NCBI GenBank assembly: GCA_012270045.1
Contig: JAAXJC010000222.1
Location: forward strand, 1 to 35,975
Direction: 5' to 3'
DNA: 35,975 bases
Source of the DNA: Luminiphilus sp.
GTDB taxonomy: Bacteria > Pseudomonadota > Gammaproteobacteria > Pseudomonadales > Halieaceae
The translations under genes and the position numbers were made by a program. Under the pieces are notes generated by a model that saw only the letters and a program-made list of their open reading frames with translations, was not told the DNA's origin and did not search any database. Of the stretch, positions 5,555 to 13,829 are shown in pieces (positions within the stretch are counted from its first letter, which is position 1; every line of letters begins with the position of its first letter).

Positions 5555-7540
5555 ATGGGCTCCAATACGTGGTGGGCTTACTTTAACCCCAATAATCTCT
5601 CAGTGAAGGCGCTGCTGACCCAGGCCGCGGTCTGGATCGTGCTGGGCAACCTGACTGTGCTCGGCGCCTTTGTGGTGAGCAACTCCCTGGCCAATACAGC
5701 TCGGCTGGAGAGCGAGCAGGCCCGGGTTGCCAGCGACAAGGTCGGGGCCATCGTCAATGAGGTTTTCCAACTGGCCGCCATCGAGGAGCGACTTCTGCGG
5801 CTCAAAGACCTGTCACTGGCCGAGGCACACGGCCAACTACTGAACAATGCCGCCGTGGATGTCGATGAGTTAAGCGTTCTACTCCAGGGCAACCCCGAGT
5901 TGGAGAACATCAGCGCCGAACTGGCCACCGCATTGAACAGCTACCGAGACGCCATGACCGCCCTGGTGACCACCCAGGAACGGGTGGGCGTGTCACAGGA
6001 CACCGGCCTCACCGGCGAACTGGGGGCCGCCTCCGCCGCCATTGAGTACAACACCAATGCCATTGGCGATACCCGGCTCAGCATGCTGCACCGCCGGCTT
6101 CAGGGCTCAGAGCGGGGTTATACCCAATCCCGGGATCCCGACTTCCTCATCCCCTTTGAAAAGTCCCACCAGCGCTACGCAGGGGCCCTTGCCAAACTGA
6201 CGATTGAGCCCAAGCTGCAGACTGAGATCACAGCCGAACTCAGCCGTTATCTGGAGGCCATGCGCAATCTGGTCACACAAGAGACCGAACTCGCCAACAA
6301 CCTGGCCACTCTGCAGGACATTGCCGGGCGCGTGCCGCTGCTGGTGGCGGACATTCGTACTATCACCGCCGCTGAGACAGCGGCCGCCCAGAGCCGGGCA
6401 GCACGAACCGGCGACACCGCTCGCTGGATTGTGATCGGGTTATCCGTTTCGGTGGCGGCCTTTCTTACCGTCGGTGCGTTCTGGCTGCGCCGGCGCATTG
6501 CCCCGCCCCTGGAGCGGGCGGCCAAGGTCTGCAGCGCCATCGCCGAAGGCAAGCTGGATGCCGAGCGCCCGGATATGGAGCGCCCGGATGAAATAGGACA
6601 ACTGGAGCAGGCCCTGCATGCCATGGCGCTACGCCTGCGTGGCATTGTCGGAGATGTCCGGGAGGGCTCCGGCATCATGTTTCAGGGTGCCAGTGAGATA
6701 TCCCAATCCAACGAACACCTCTCCAGCCGCACGGAACAGAGCGCGGCCAGCCTTGAGGAAACCGCCTCAAGCATGGAGCAAATGACCGTCACGGTAAAAC
6801 AGACGGCAGACAACGCCCTGAAGGCCAGCCGCCTTGCCAGCGAGTCCCGGGCCAAGGCCCAGGAAGGTGGCGATGTGGTGCGTGAGACGGTTCAGGCCAT
6901 GGGCACCATTGCCCAAACCAGCGAGCAGGTGGAAAGCGTCATCGGCGTGGTCGATGGCATCGCCTTCCAGACCAACCTCCTCGCCCTCAATGCGGCAGTG
7001 GAAGCGGCCCGGGCGGGCGAGGCCGGACGCGGCTTTGCCGTGGTCGCCTCAGAGGTCCGGGCCCTGGCCCAACGCTCCGCTGAATCGGCCAAGGAAGTGC
7101 GTCAGCTGATTTCTGTCTCCACCGACAGCGTCAAGGCCGGTGAAACCCTGGCCGAGCGCTCAGGTCAATTCCTCGCCGAGATCATCGACGATACCGAACA
7201 GACCGCGTCCCTGGTGAAGGAAATCGAAAGCGCCACCCGGGAACAGAGCGAGGGCATTGAGCAAGTCAACGCTGCCATCATCGAGATGGACCAGGTCACG
7301 CAACAAAACGCCGCCATGGTGGAGGAAGCCGCGGCGGCGGCTCGGGAAATGGAAGATAAGGCCCGCAGCCTCAATGACCTGATGGCCTTCTTTGATTTCT
7401 CCGAGCAGGGACAGGTCGCATTGGCGGCAGAGCAACCGTCACAGCCCGCAAAGGCGCTGTCGAACCAGTCGACGACACCGGCAGCCCCCCGAACGCCAGT
7501 GGCCGCGGCTGCCAAGACCGCCGTGTGGGAAGCCTTCTAA
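5555..7540 (+). CDS. Methyl-accepting chemotaxis protein (transmembrane chemoreceptor)
   Basis: This 661-aa receptor has a first membrane helix at about 20–43, a periplasmic helical sensor to about 287, a second helix at about 288–311 (WIVIGLSVSVAAFLTVGAFWL), a HAMP domain at about 312–365 and a cytoplasmic signalling rod to about 620. The hairpin tip that contacts CheA/CheW is plain (GIAFQTNLLALNAAVEAARAG). The sensor is a four-helix-bundle type with no recognisable ligand motif. The protein ends in VWEAF after a linker rich in Ala, Pro and Thr, which fits the W-x-x-F tether that recruits CheR/CheB. AGGAAAGG lies before the ATG. It stands alone, with no che or flagellar genes near. Confidence 0.93.
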   Translation: MGSNTWWAYFNPNNLSVKALLTQAAVWIVLGNLTVLGAFVVSNSLANTARLESEQARVASDKVGAIVNEVFQLAAIEERLLRLKDLSLAEAHGQLLNNAAVDVDELSVLLQGNPELENISAELATALNSYRDAMTALVTTQERVGVSQDTGLTGELGAASAAIEYNTNAIGDTRLSMLHRRLQGSERGYTQSRDPDFLIPFEKSHQRYAGALAKLTIEPKLQTEITAELSRYLEAMRNLVTQETELANNLATLQDIAGRVPLLVADIRTITAAETAAAQSRAARTGDTARWIVIGLSVSVAAFLTVGAFWLRRRIAPPLERAAKVCSAIAEGKLDAERPDMERPDEIGQLEQALHAMALRLRGIVGDVREGSGIMFQGASEISQSNEHLSSRTEQSAASLEETASSMEQMTVTVKQTADNALKASRLASESRAKAQEGGDVVRETVQAMGTIAQTSEQVESVIGVVDGIAFQTNLLALNAAVEAARAGEAGRGFAVVASEVRALAQRSAESAKEVRQLISVSTDSVKAGETLAERSGQFLAEIIDDTEQTASLVKEIESATREQSEGIEQVNAAIIEMDQVTQQNAAMVEEAAAAAREMEDKARSLNDLMAFFDFSEQGQVALAAEQPSQPAKALSNQSTTPAAPRTPVAAAAKTAVWEAF

Positions 7541-7551
7541 GCCAGATCGCG

Positions 7552-7570
7552 GGACCGGGCCACCCGGTCC
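7552..7570. terminator. Hairpin between convergent genes
   Basis: GGACCGGG pairs exactly with CCCGGTCC across a CCA loop in the 40-nt gap between the chemoreceptor stop and the end of the minus-strand membrane protein gene. There is no T run on either side, so it may work weakly or through Rho. Its position suits a two-way terminator. Confidence 0.5.
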
Positions 7571-7580
7571 GCCATTCGCC

Positions 7581-8093
7581 TCAGTCGTGCCGGAAGCGCC
7601 GGGACGCCCGGTAGATCAGTGCCAGTACCAGCAACAGCAACAGGGCCGGAATCAATACCGTGCCCTTGCACCAGGTGAAAAAAGAAGCCCACTGGATTTG
7701 GCCGTCGGCAATGTCCGGGTAGCTGAGCAACAGCAAGGTAATCTGCAGGTTCTCAGCCAGGTCCCAGACCCCCACCAGCAATGGCAGCAAAGCCAACCAC
7801 CACCTCCTCTCGGGCAGCCCACAACGATGAACCGCCCCCGCGAAAAAGGTCACGTAGCACAGGGGCAGCAGGGTATCGAGGGTGGGGCTGGCAATGGCAT
7901 AGAGCCTGCGACCCTCAGGACCGTACCGGGCCAGAAGCTCACGGGCTTCCACCGGGCTATAACCCGGCAGGGTATCCAGCAGGGGAGCTCCCAGGGGTAA
8001 GGCGGGAAACACCACCAGCAGCAACAGCGCAGTCACTATAAAGGACAGCAGCAGTACCGGAGTCTTCGCTGAAAAAACCAGGTAACGACGCAT
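7581..8093 (-). CDS. Small integral membrane protein of unknown function
   Basis: This 170-aa protein has about four membrane helices: near residues 10–30 (TPVLLLSFIVTALLLLVVFP), 70–90, 98–120 (WWLALLPLLVGVWDLAENLQI) and 140–162. I chose the ATG at 8093 because GGGGGAGGG precedes it; the open frame runs 39 residues further but that part is not membrane-like and has no binding site. I do not recognise a named family. It is the last gene of a minus-strand group with a cupredoxin and a cytochrome c, so a link to membrane electron transfer is possible but unproven. Confidence 0.7.
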   Translation of the reverse strand: MRRYLVFSAKTPVLLLSFIVTALLLLVVFPALPLGAPLLDTLPGYSPVEARELLARYGPEGRRLYAIASPTLDTLLPLCYVTFFAGAVHRCGLPERRWWLALLPLLVGVWDLAENLQITLLLLSYPDIADGQIQWASFFTWCKGTVLIPALLLLLVLALIYRASRRFRHD

Positions 8094-8229
8094 ATACCCT
8101 CCCCCAATGCCCGACCAAGAGCCTCTGGAGCCGCAGTGTACGGCAGATGCCTCGGGTGACAGTAGCGAGGCTTGGGGTAGCTGGTCTGAGCGGGGTGGGG
8201 CACCGACCAACGGTCGGCGCCCGAATACC

Positions 8230-8913
8230 TCAGTATTGTCGGGTGCGCAGATGGCGCATGGAGTAAAGGTGCAGGATGACGGACTGGATCTGGGTCTCAG
8301 TCAACTGCTCTGAGAACGCCGGCATGATCTCAGATCGACTGACAGCACCGCCGCCGCCGGAAATGATATTGGTGAGATAAGCGGCCGGCATGACGCTGTA
8401 AACCAGCGGGAAGGGTGGTGGATCCTGGTAGACCTTGGCCATGCGACCGTCGCCATGACCCTGCTCGCCATGACAGCGGGCGCAGTAGGTCTTGAACAGC
8501 ACCCGACCCTCGACGGGGTTCGCAACGCTGGGTGGACGGGTCTCATCCAGCAATGCAAAAGCAGCGTCCCGATCGTCTCGCAGCAACGCCACCAGCTGCG
8601 TCACCGCGTCGATTTCTTCGGCACTGAGCTCATCCCGCCAGGGCGGGCTGTGGACGCTACCGCCTTCGGAACCGCCAACCTCCACCACGTGACGAATCTC
8701 ATCGATGGTGGTCGCTGAGCGCGCCCTTACCAGCGCGGTGTTGGGATAGTTGCCCATATACATGGGTAACAAGCCGTCTCCATAGCCGCTGGCGCCGTGA
8801 CAGATGGTACAGCGCTCATGATAGGTTTCAGCCCCCAGCTGCAGGGCATCGCTGGCCTGGGCCACGTTGCCCAGGCCCATCAGAACACACAGGCCAATAA
8901 GCCATTGCCTCAT
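8230..8913 (-). CDS. Secreted two-heme cytochrome c
   Basis: This 227-aa protein has a signal peptide (cut near residue 20, after AQA) and two cytochrome c domains, with heme-binding CTICH at 35–39 and CARCH at 144–148, each followed by the usual GxxGxGDG turn. The second domain keeps the axial Met in EIMPAFSEQLT near residue 199. In the first the matching place reads VHSPPWRDELS, with no Met, so heme 1 may use another ligand such as His88. It should carry electrons in the periplasm. It follows the cupredoxin gene by 41 nt on the same strand, which suggests that the copper protein and the cytochrome exchange electrons. Confidence 0.9.
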   Translation of the reverse strand: MRQWLIGLCVLMGLGNVAQASDALQLGAETYHERCTICHGASGYGDGLLPMYMGNYPNTALVRARSATTIDEIRHVVEVGGSEGGSVHSPPWRDELSAEEIDAVTQLVALLRDDRDAAFALLDETRPPSVANPVEGRVLFKTYCARCHGEQGHGDGRMAKVYQDPPPFPLVYSVMPAAYLTNIISGGGGAVSRSEIMPAFSEQLTETQIQSVILHLYSMRHLRTRQY

Positions 8914-8954
8914 AACCTCCCCTCCCTGGAAGTAAACCGCCGCGGCTGGACTAC

Positions 8955-9275
8955 TTACTCCTCAACCGTAATTGTCATGTTCATCAACGGGTGGATCGTG
9001 CACTCAATATCCACGGTTCCGGGCTTGTCGAAGGTCACCGAGCGCTCCTCGCCGGACGGAAAGTTGCCAAGGTCAAAGGTTTTGGCCTCGGACATGCTGA
9101 AGACGTTGTGGAAATAGGGGTCGTCGTTGGTGAAGGTGACGGTATCACCCACTTTGACCGTCAGGTCTCCCGGAGCGAACTGCTTATCGATTTGTGCAAC
9201 CGTGTGCTGACCCCAGGCCGTGCCCGCAGACAAAATCCAGACGAATGCCACAACCAGCGAAGTAAATCCTTTCAT
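8955..9275 (-). CDS. Periplasmic cupredoxin (plastocyanin/MauL-like type 1 copper protein)
   Basis: This 106-aa protein has a signal peptide (cut near residue 22) and a single cupredoxin domain. The type 1 copper ligands are visible: His56 in PYFHNVF, then Cys92, His95 and Met98 or Met100 in ECTIHPLMNM. The strand FTNDD before His56 and the VTFDKPGTVDIEC approach to Cys92 are typical of plastocyanin-like proteins. It is the first gene of a minus-strand group with a two-heme cytochrome c and a membrane protein. The region upstream carries two related palindromes that may be an operator. It is a second copper-related element in this window, but nothing shows shared control with the RiPP locus 5 kb away. 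Confidence 0.88.
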   Translation of the reverse strand: MKGFTSLVVAFVWILSAGTAWGQHTVAQIDKQFAPGDLTVKVGDTVTFTNDDPYFHNVFSMSEAKTFDLGNFPSGEERSVTFDKPGTVDIECTIHPLMNMTITVEE

Positions 9276-9340
9276 TGCTCAAAGCCTCCATGGCGTCATT
9301 GTTAAACTAGGTTCAGTGTATGCCCACGTGGCGACCTGTC

Positions 9341-9374
9341 AACGCAAATTGCATTATTTAACGCATTTTGCGTT
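9341..9374. promoter_or_regulatory. Paired palindromes in a divergent promoter region (probable operator)
   Basis: AACGCATTTTGCGTT at 9360–9374 is an inverted repeat of AACGCA and TGCGTT around three T. A related, less perfect site, AACGCAAATTGCATT, lies at 9341–9355, so the centres are 19 bp (about two helical turns) apart. The gap separates the cupredoxin operon (minus) from the esterase gene (plus). Two matching half-site pairs on one DNA face suggest a dimeric repressor or activator; none is encoded beside it. Confidence 0.5.
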
Positions 9375-9491
9375 GCATAACTAAACAAAACATGGACAAC
9401 AAGTTAGCTAGGTCCGGATGGAACGAAAGCTCTAGGGCAGGACCGGGCCAAAACCGCTATGCTCACTATCATTTGAAACAAGACGTTTCTG

Positions 9492-10364
9492 ATGACGCTT
9501 TCCGTCGCCCGGCCCCTGAAACTCCCTACGATTGTTCTGGCCATCATCCTCAACGCAGTTACCGCCGCTGCCCGCTGCGGGGAGGTTGACACCGCCAACT
9601 TCGACTCGGAAACCCTGGATAAACCCTACCCCTACAGTATCTATATTCCTGACGAAGCTCCCGCGAATGGCAGTACCTACCCCGTGGTTTACCTTTTACA
9701 CGGCTCCTTTGGCTCGGCAACAGACTGGCTGGAACAGGGCGCCCTGGAGGCCACAGCCGATGCGCTGATCCGCGAGGGCATCATTCCACCGACAGTGGTC
9801 GTGATGCCAGGCTGCCAAAGCTGGTGGCTGGACGGGCACAACGAGGCTGCCGCTACCGCCTTCCTCAGTGACCTCATCCCCCACATCGAGTCAACGTATC
9901 CTGTGAGCAAGGAGCGGTCCGGGCGCTTTGTTGCCGGCTTGTCCGCCGGCGGCTACGGCGCCACCCGTTTCGCCCTGATGCATCCGGAGCGCTTTGCCGC
10001 CGCCGCGGCCCTGAGCCCCGCGACCTATGTGCCCCTGCCACCGGCCAACTCCTCCGCCTATCGACACCCGGCGTTCCTCGATGGGGCGGGCGACTTCGAC
10101 CAGGGGCTATGGCAGCGAAACAACTTCACCGCCTACTGGGATGACTACCGCGACAGCGGCCTGACCGTGGCCTTTTATATTAACAGCGGCGACCACGACG
10201 AGTTCGCCATTGCCTACCACGCCGCGGTGCTTTATGAGACGCTGCGCCAGCATCAACCCGACGCCGTCGAACTGCGCATTGTTGACGGCGCCCACAACTG
10301 GGAGGTCTGGCGCAGCACCCTCCCCGACACGCTGACCTTTTTATTGAGCCACTACCGACCGTGA
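9492..10364 (+). CDS. Secreted esterase-D-type alpha/beta hydrolase
   Basis: This 290-aa protein has a signal peptide of about 27 residues and an alpha/beta-hydrolase fold of the PF00756 putative-esterase family (esterase D, ferulic acid esterases, antigen 85). The stretch PVVYLLHGSFGSATDW at about 63–78 forms the oxyanion region. The nucleophile Ser near residue 152 lies in AGLSAGGYGA, and the other triad members are probably the Asp of SGDHDEF and the His of DGAHNWEVW. It should cleave carboxylic esters outside the inner membrane; the substrate is unknown. Its stop overlaps the PPK2 start by 4 nt (GTGA), an odd partner for a secreted hydrolase. Confidence 0.85.
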   Translation: MTLSVARPLKLPTIVLAIILNAVTAAARCGEVDTANFDSETLDKPYPYSIYIPDEAPANGSTYPVVYLLHGSFGSATDWLEQGALEATADALIREGIIPPTVVVMPGCQSWWLDGHNEAAATAFLSDLIPHIESTYPVSKERSGRFVAGLSAGGYGATRFALMHPERFAAAAALSPATYVPLPPANSSAYRHPAFLDGAGDFDQGLWQRNNFTAYWDDYRDSGLTVAFYINSGDHDEFAIAYHAAVLYETLRQHQPDAVELRIVDGAHNWEVWRSTLPDTLTFLLSHYRP

Positions 10365-11170
10365 ACGCACCGTCACTCGACAGACTCCCCGACACCGGCA
10401 TCGAACTGGCGTCAAAGAAAGCCTACCGCAACCGGCTGCGTCGCCTGCAGGTGCAACTGCTGAATATCCAGCAAGCCCTGTTTCGCAGCGGCGGACGGGC
10501 GGTGCTCGTTTTCGAAGGCTCGGACGCCAGCGGCAAGGGCGGCACCATCCGCCGCATCACCGAATTGATGGATCCCCGGGGCTATCGGGTCCATCCCGTC
10601 GGTCAACCCAACCCGGAAGAACAGGGCAGGCACTATCTTTGGCGGTTATTTCGCCACCTGCCGCCGGCGGGCGGGGTCGCAATATTCGATCGCAGCTGGT
10701 ACGGCCGAGTACTGGTCGAGCGGGTGGAGGGTTTTGCCCGGCCCGCCCAATGGCAGCGGGCGTACCGAGAGATCAATGAGCTGGAACGCTGGCTGGTGGA
10801 CGACGGTGTGCGACTGTGTAAGTTCTATCTCAGTATCGACCGCGAGGAGCAGGGCAAACGCTTTCGGGCCCGCCTCGATGACCCGCTGAAGAACTGGAAA
10901 TTGACCGACGAAGACCTTCGCAACCGAGCGCGCTGGGATGACTACCAGGATGCCGCCAACCAAATGTTTAGCGAAACCCATACCGAAACAGCGCCCTGGC
11001 AGCTGATCAATGCCCAGCGCAAGCGGCCGGCTCGAATTGCGGTAATGCAGCGGATTGTCGATGTGCTGGGTAGAGACCTGGATACCTCGCCACCTGCGGT
11101 AGACGCAGACTCCCTGGCGGCGGCCCGAGAGGCTTTGGGCCCGGCAACCGACGAGGCAGCACAGGAATGA
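10361..11170 (+). CDS. ppk2: Polyphosphate kinase 2 (PPK2 family)
   Basis: This 269-aa protein transfers phosphate between polyphosphate and nucleotides. The Walker A loop is GSDASGKGG at about 53–61, the Walker B/lid region is FDRSWYGRVLVERVEGF at about 109–125, and the family stretch DDPLKNWKLTDEDLRNRARWDDYQDA lies at about 165–195. It is one domain, the usual short PPK2 length. The wording around HYLWRLF and WYGRVLVERVEGF reminds me of the AMP- or NMP-phosphorylating classes more than the classic class I enzyme, but I would not fix the class. The GTG start overlaps the esterase stop by 4 nt. PPK1 is encoded 7 kb away, so the cell holds both enzyme families. Confidence 0.92.
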   Translation: MNAPSLDRLPDTGIELASKKAYRNRLRRLQVQLLNIQQALFRSGGRAVLVFEGSDASGKGGTIRRITELMDPRGYRVHPVGQPNPEEQGRHYLWRLFRHLPPAGGVAIFDRSWYGRVLVERVEGFARPAQWQRAYREINELERWLVDDGVRLCKFYLSIDREEQGKRFRARLDDPLKNWKLTDEDLRNRARWDDYQDAANQMFSETHTETAPWQLINAQRKRPARIAVMQRIVDVLGRDLDTSPPAVDADSLAAAREALGPATDEAAQE

Positions 11171-11232
11171 CCCCTGACCCGCGGCGCCATCCATGCCACA
11201 CCACCTGCCATTAACCACGAGAGATAAACGCT

Positions 11233-12090
11233 ATGAGTGACAGCGACGAGTACACCCCACCCCGTGTCTGGCACTGGGACAGTGAGAACGGTGGCCGCTT
11301 CGCCAATATTAACCGGCCCACAGCAGGCGCCCAGTTCAAAGAAGAATTGCCGGTTGGCGAGCACCCCATGCAACTCTATTCACTGGGAACCCCCAACGGC
11401 GTCAAGGCCACCGTGATGCTTGAGGAGTTACTTGAACGGGGTGAAAGCGGCGCCGAGTACGATGCCTGGATCATCAACATCCAGGAGGGCAAACAGTTCT
11501 CCTCGGGCTTCGTTGGCGTCAATCCCAACTCTAAAATCCCGGCACTGATGGATCGCAGCGGCCCCACCCCCGTGCGGGTGTTTGAGTCGGGGGCGATCGT
11601 CCTGCACCTGGCGGACAAGTTCGGGCATTTCATTCCCAGTGACGGTGCCTCGCGAGCCGAGGTTCTGAGCTGGCTATTCTGGCTACAGGGATCAGCACCC
11701 TACCTGGGCGGCGGCTTTGGCCATTTCTACGCCTACGCGCCCAGCAAGATGGAATATCCCATCAATCGCTTTACCATGGAAGTCAAGCGGCACCTAGACC
11801 TGCTGAACAATACTTTGGCTGAGCGTCCCTATCTCGCGGGGGATGACTACACCGTAGCCGACATCATCACCTGGCCCTGGTACGGCGCACTGGCCAAGGG
11901 TGTGATTTATGAAGCGGGCGAATTTCTTGACGTGGCCAGCTATCATCACGTCCAGCGCTGGACCGATACCATCGCCGAGCGGCCCGCCGTCAAGCGGGGT
12001 CGGCTGGTCAATAAAGCCTGGGGCGACGAGGATAAACAGCTGCTTGAAAGACACAGCAACGCCGATTTTGACAACATCAGCTGGCGCTGA
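11233..12090 (+). CDS. yghU: Glutathione S-transferase, YghU (nu-class) type
   Basis: This 285-aa protein matches E. coli YghU closely along its length: W-x-WD-x5-G-x-FANINRP near the start, then PVGEHPMQLYSLGTPNGVKATVMLEELL at about 41–68, the SSGFVGVNPNSKIPAL glutathione-binding region at about 92–107, FESGAIVLHLADKFG at about 117–131, and a helical C-terminal domain with WLFWLQGSAPYLGGGFGHFY. YghU-type enzymes bind two glutathione molecules and reduce disulfides and peroxides. The ATG follows GAGAG. It is separated by 62 nt from ppk2 and seems to be its own unit or part of a loose plus-strand run. It should be a soluble cytoplasmic enzyme in thiol redox control. Confidence 0.93.
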   Translation: MSDSDEYTPPRVWHWDSENGGRFANINRPTAGAQFKEELPVGEHPMQLYSLGTPNGVKATVMLEELLERGESGAEYDAWIINIQEGKQFSSGFVGVNPNSKIPALMDRSGPTPVRVFESGAIVLHLADKFGHFIPSDGASRAEVLSWLFWLQGSAPYLGGGFGHFYAYAPSKMEYPINRFTMEVKRHLDLLNNTLAERPYLAGDDYTVADIITWPWYGALAKGVIYEAGEFLDVASYHHVQRWTDTIAERPAVKRGRLVNKAWGDEDKQLLERHSNADFDNISWR

Positions 12091-12212
12091 CTTACCCTGC
12101 AAATAGGTTAGACACCAGCCCCCCTGTCGGTGGTACACTCGCGCCCCGCTGACCCCAAAACAACAATATCGGGCAGCGACAACACTGACTGAGTCAAGCA
12201 AAGGGGGTGACA

Positions 12213-12566
12213 GTGTCAGATCTCGACCGGGTGGCCAGCGCCACGCTGTTTACTGATCAAAACAAGGATCTTTTGGCGAAAATGCTGGAAAAGGCCCTGC
12301 TGCAACCGCTGGTTCCCATGGAGCCCGCCGCCGCGCAGAAGTATATGGAACGAGTGGCGGTGCGAACGGCGACAGATAACCAAACAGACATTGAGCTGTT
12401 CCAGACCGTACAGATGAGCAGCAGCGAGTCCACCTATGTCATGCGGGTCGCCCTGTTTGGCAACCACCAGGCCATTGGTCTGGACATTATGGACGCCGAA
12501 AACGGCCAGTTCTTCATCCCCGAATCCTGCCCGGTATGCCAACTCGCCGAACCAACGATCAACTGA
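12213..12566 (+). CDS. Small protein of unknown function with C-terminal CPVC
   Basis: This 117-aa soluble protein has a helical N-terminal half (about 1–50) and a probable beta-rich half (TDIELFQTVQMSSSESTYVMRVALFGNHQAIGL). It closes with ESCPVCQLAEP, a C-x2-C pair six residues before the end. Two GTG codons compete; I prefer 12213, which has AAGGGGG at a good distance, over 12207, where the same site is too close. The stop is 7 nt before the transporter start, so the two are probably co-transcribed. I do not recognise a family. The terminal dithiol could bind metal or be redox active. Confidence 0.62.
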   Translation: MSDLDRVASATLFTDQNKDLLAKMLEKALLQPLVPMEPAAAQKYMERVAVRTATDNQTDIELFQTVQMSSSESTYVMRVALFGNHQAIGLDIMDAENGQFFIPESCPVCQLAEPTIN

Positions 12567-12573
12567 TCATCAT

Positions 12574-13767
12574 GTGAAAGAGCGAATTACCTTCGCGACG
12601 CTGGTGGGACTGGTCGCCTACGCGGCCATCGCCACCGACCTCTACCTGCCCGCCATACCCGCCCTGGTGGCCGAATTCGGGGCCACCGCTTCGGACGGAC
12701 AGATCACACTGTCGGTGTTCATGCTGGGTATCGCCGTCGGCCAGCTCCTGTTTGGGCCCCTATCGGACTATTACGGCCGCATTCCCGTGGTGACCTTTGG
12801 CACCCTGCTGTTCCTGGGCACCTCCATCGCCTGCGCCCTGTCCTACTCCATCGAATTCATGTGGCTTGCCCGGCTCGCCCAGGGCTTGGCGGCCGCCAGC
12901 GGCCCGGTCATAGCCAGAGCCATCGTCAGGGACCGCTATGAGGGCGATCACGCGGTTCGGGTGATGGCCATCCTGTCCGGCGCCATGGCCGTTATCCCCC
13001 TGATCGCGCCGACCGTGGGTTCCTGGATGCTGATTCTGGTGGACTGGCGAGCGACCTACCTGACCCTCGCTTTCTTCGCATTCCTGGTGCTACTGGGCCT
13101 GCGCAGCGGCGATGAAGCCGCGCCTGCCAGTGGCCAGGGCGGCATCGGCATTAAACCCATACTGGAGCATTTCGCCATTTGCCTGGGTAACCGCCGTTTC
13201 ATCGGTTACCAGATCTGCGGCACCGTTTCCTTTGGCGCCATCATGGCCTATCTGTCCACCGTATCGTTCTTCATGACCGACGTGTTCAACGTGCCCACCC
13301 GGCACTTCGGTACCGGGTTTGCCCTGACAGTGGCGGGTTACATGACGGGAGCCCTATTGTGCTCCCGGGTGGTCATGGTGCTGGGGATGAACCGGACCCT
13401 GGCCTTGGGTACCGCCCTGACCCTTCTGGCGGCTGTCGGTCAATGGCTGGGGGCCGACTATCCACAACCCTCGGCGGTATGGATGGGGAGCTGTTCGTTC
13501 CTGTTATTCCTGGGGGTGGGCTTTACCTCCGCCAACGCCTCCATGGGCGCTATCTCCCTCTTTCCACGCTACGCGGGTGCCGCATCGGCGGTATACGGCT
13601 GCACCCAGGCGATTGTTGCTGCCGGCATCGGCGCAGCGGCCGGTTACCTGTATGACGGAACCCTGATTCCCACTACCGGCATTATGCTGCTGTGCGCCCT
13701 CGTGGGCGCCCTGGGTCTGCCCCTGACCCGGATAAAAAATTCCCCAGGGAGTAGCCCGGCGGCGTGA
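12574..13767 (+). CDS. Bcr/CflA-family major facilitator drug exporter
   Basis: This 397-aa inner-membrane protein has 12 predicted helices. The first helix ends in the family mark ATDLYLPAIPAL; the loop between helices 2 and 3 carries the MFS motif as GPLSDYYGRIPV, followed by RLAQGLAAASGPVIARAIVRD in helices 4–5. Bcr/CflA members export bicyclomycin, chloramphenicol or sulfonamides with protons, and some export Cys or dipeptides. The GTG at 12574 is the sensible start because ITFATLVGLVAY begins the first helix; the longer open frame reads through the preceding gene. The binding site is poor, so coupling to the upstream gene may help translation. Its real substrate is unknown. Confidence 0.88.
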   Translation: MKERITFATLVGLVAYAAIATDLYLPAIPALVAEFGATASDGQITLSVFMLGIAVGQLLFGPLSDYYGRIPVVTFGTLLFLGTSIACALSYSIEFMWLARLAQGLAAASGPVIARAIVRDRYEGDHAVRVMAILSGAMAVIPLIAPTVGSWMLILVDWRATYLTLAFFAFLVLLGLRSGDEAAPASGQGGIGIKPILEHFAICLGNRRFIGYQICGTVSFGAIMAYLSTVSFFMTDVFNVPTRHFGTGFALTVAGYMTGALLCSRVVMVLGMNRTLALGTALTLLAAVGQWLGADYPQPSAVWMGSCSFLLFLGVGFTSANASMGAISLFPRYAGAASAVYGCTQAIVAAGIGAAAGYLYDGTLIPTTGIMLLCALVGALGLPLTRIKNSPGSSPAA

Positions 13768-13829
13768 GTGGGCCGATAATACGCGGGTCATGCAGCGGGG
13801 CTAAAGCCCCCACCCTTTAGGAGAGAAAC

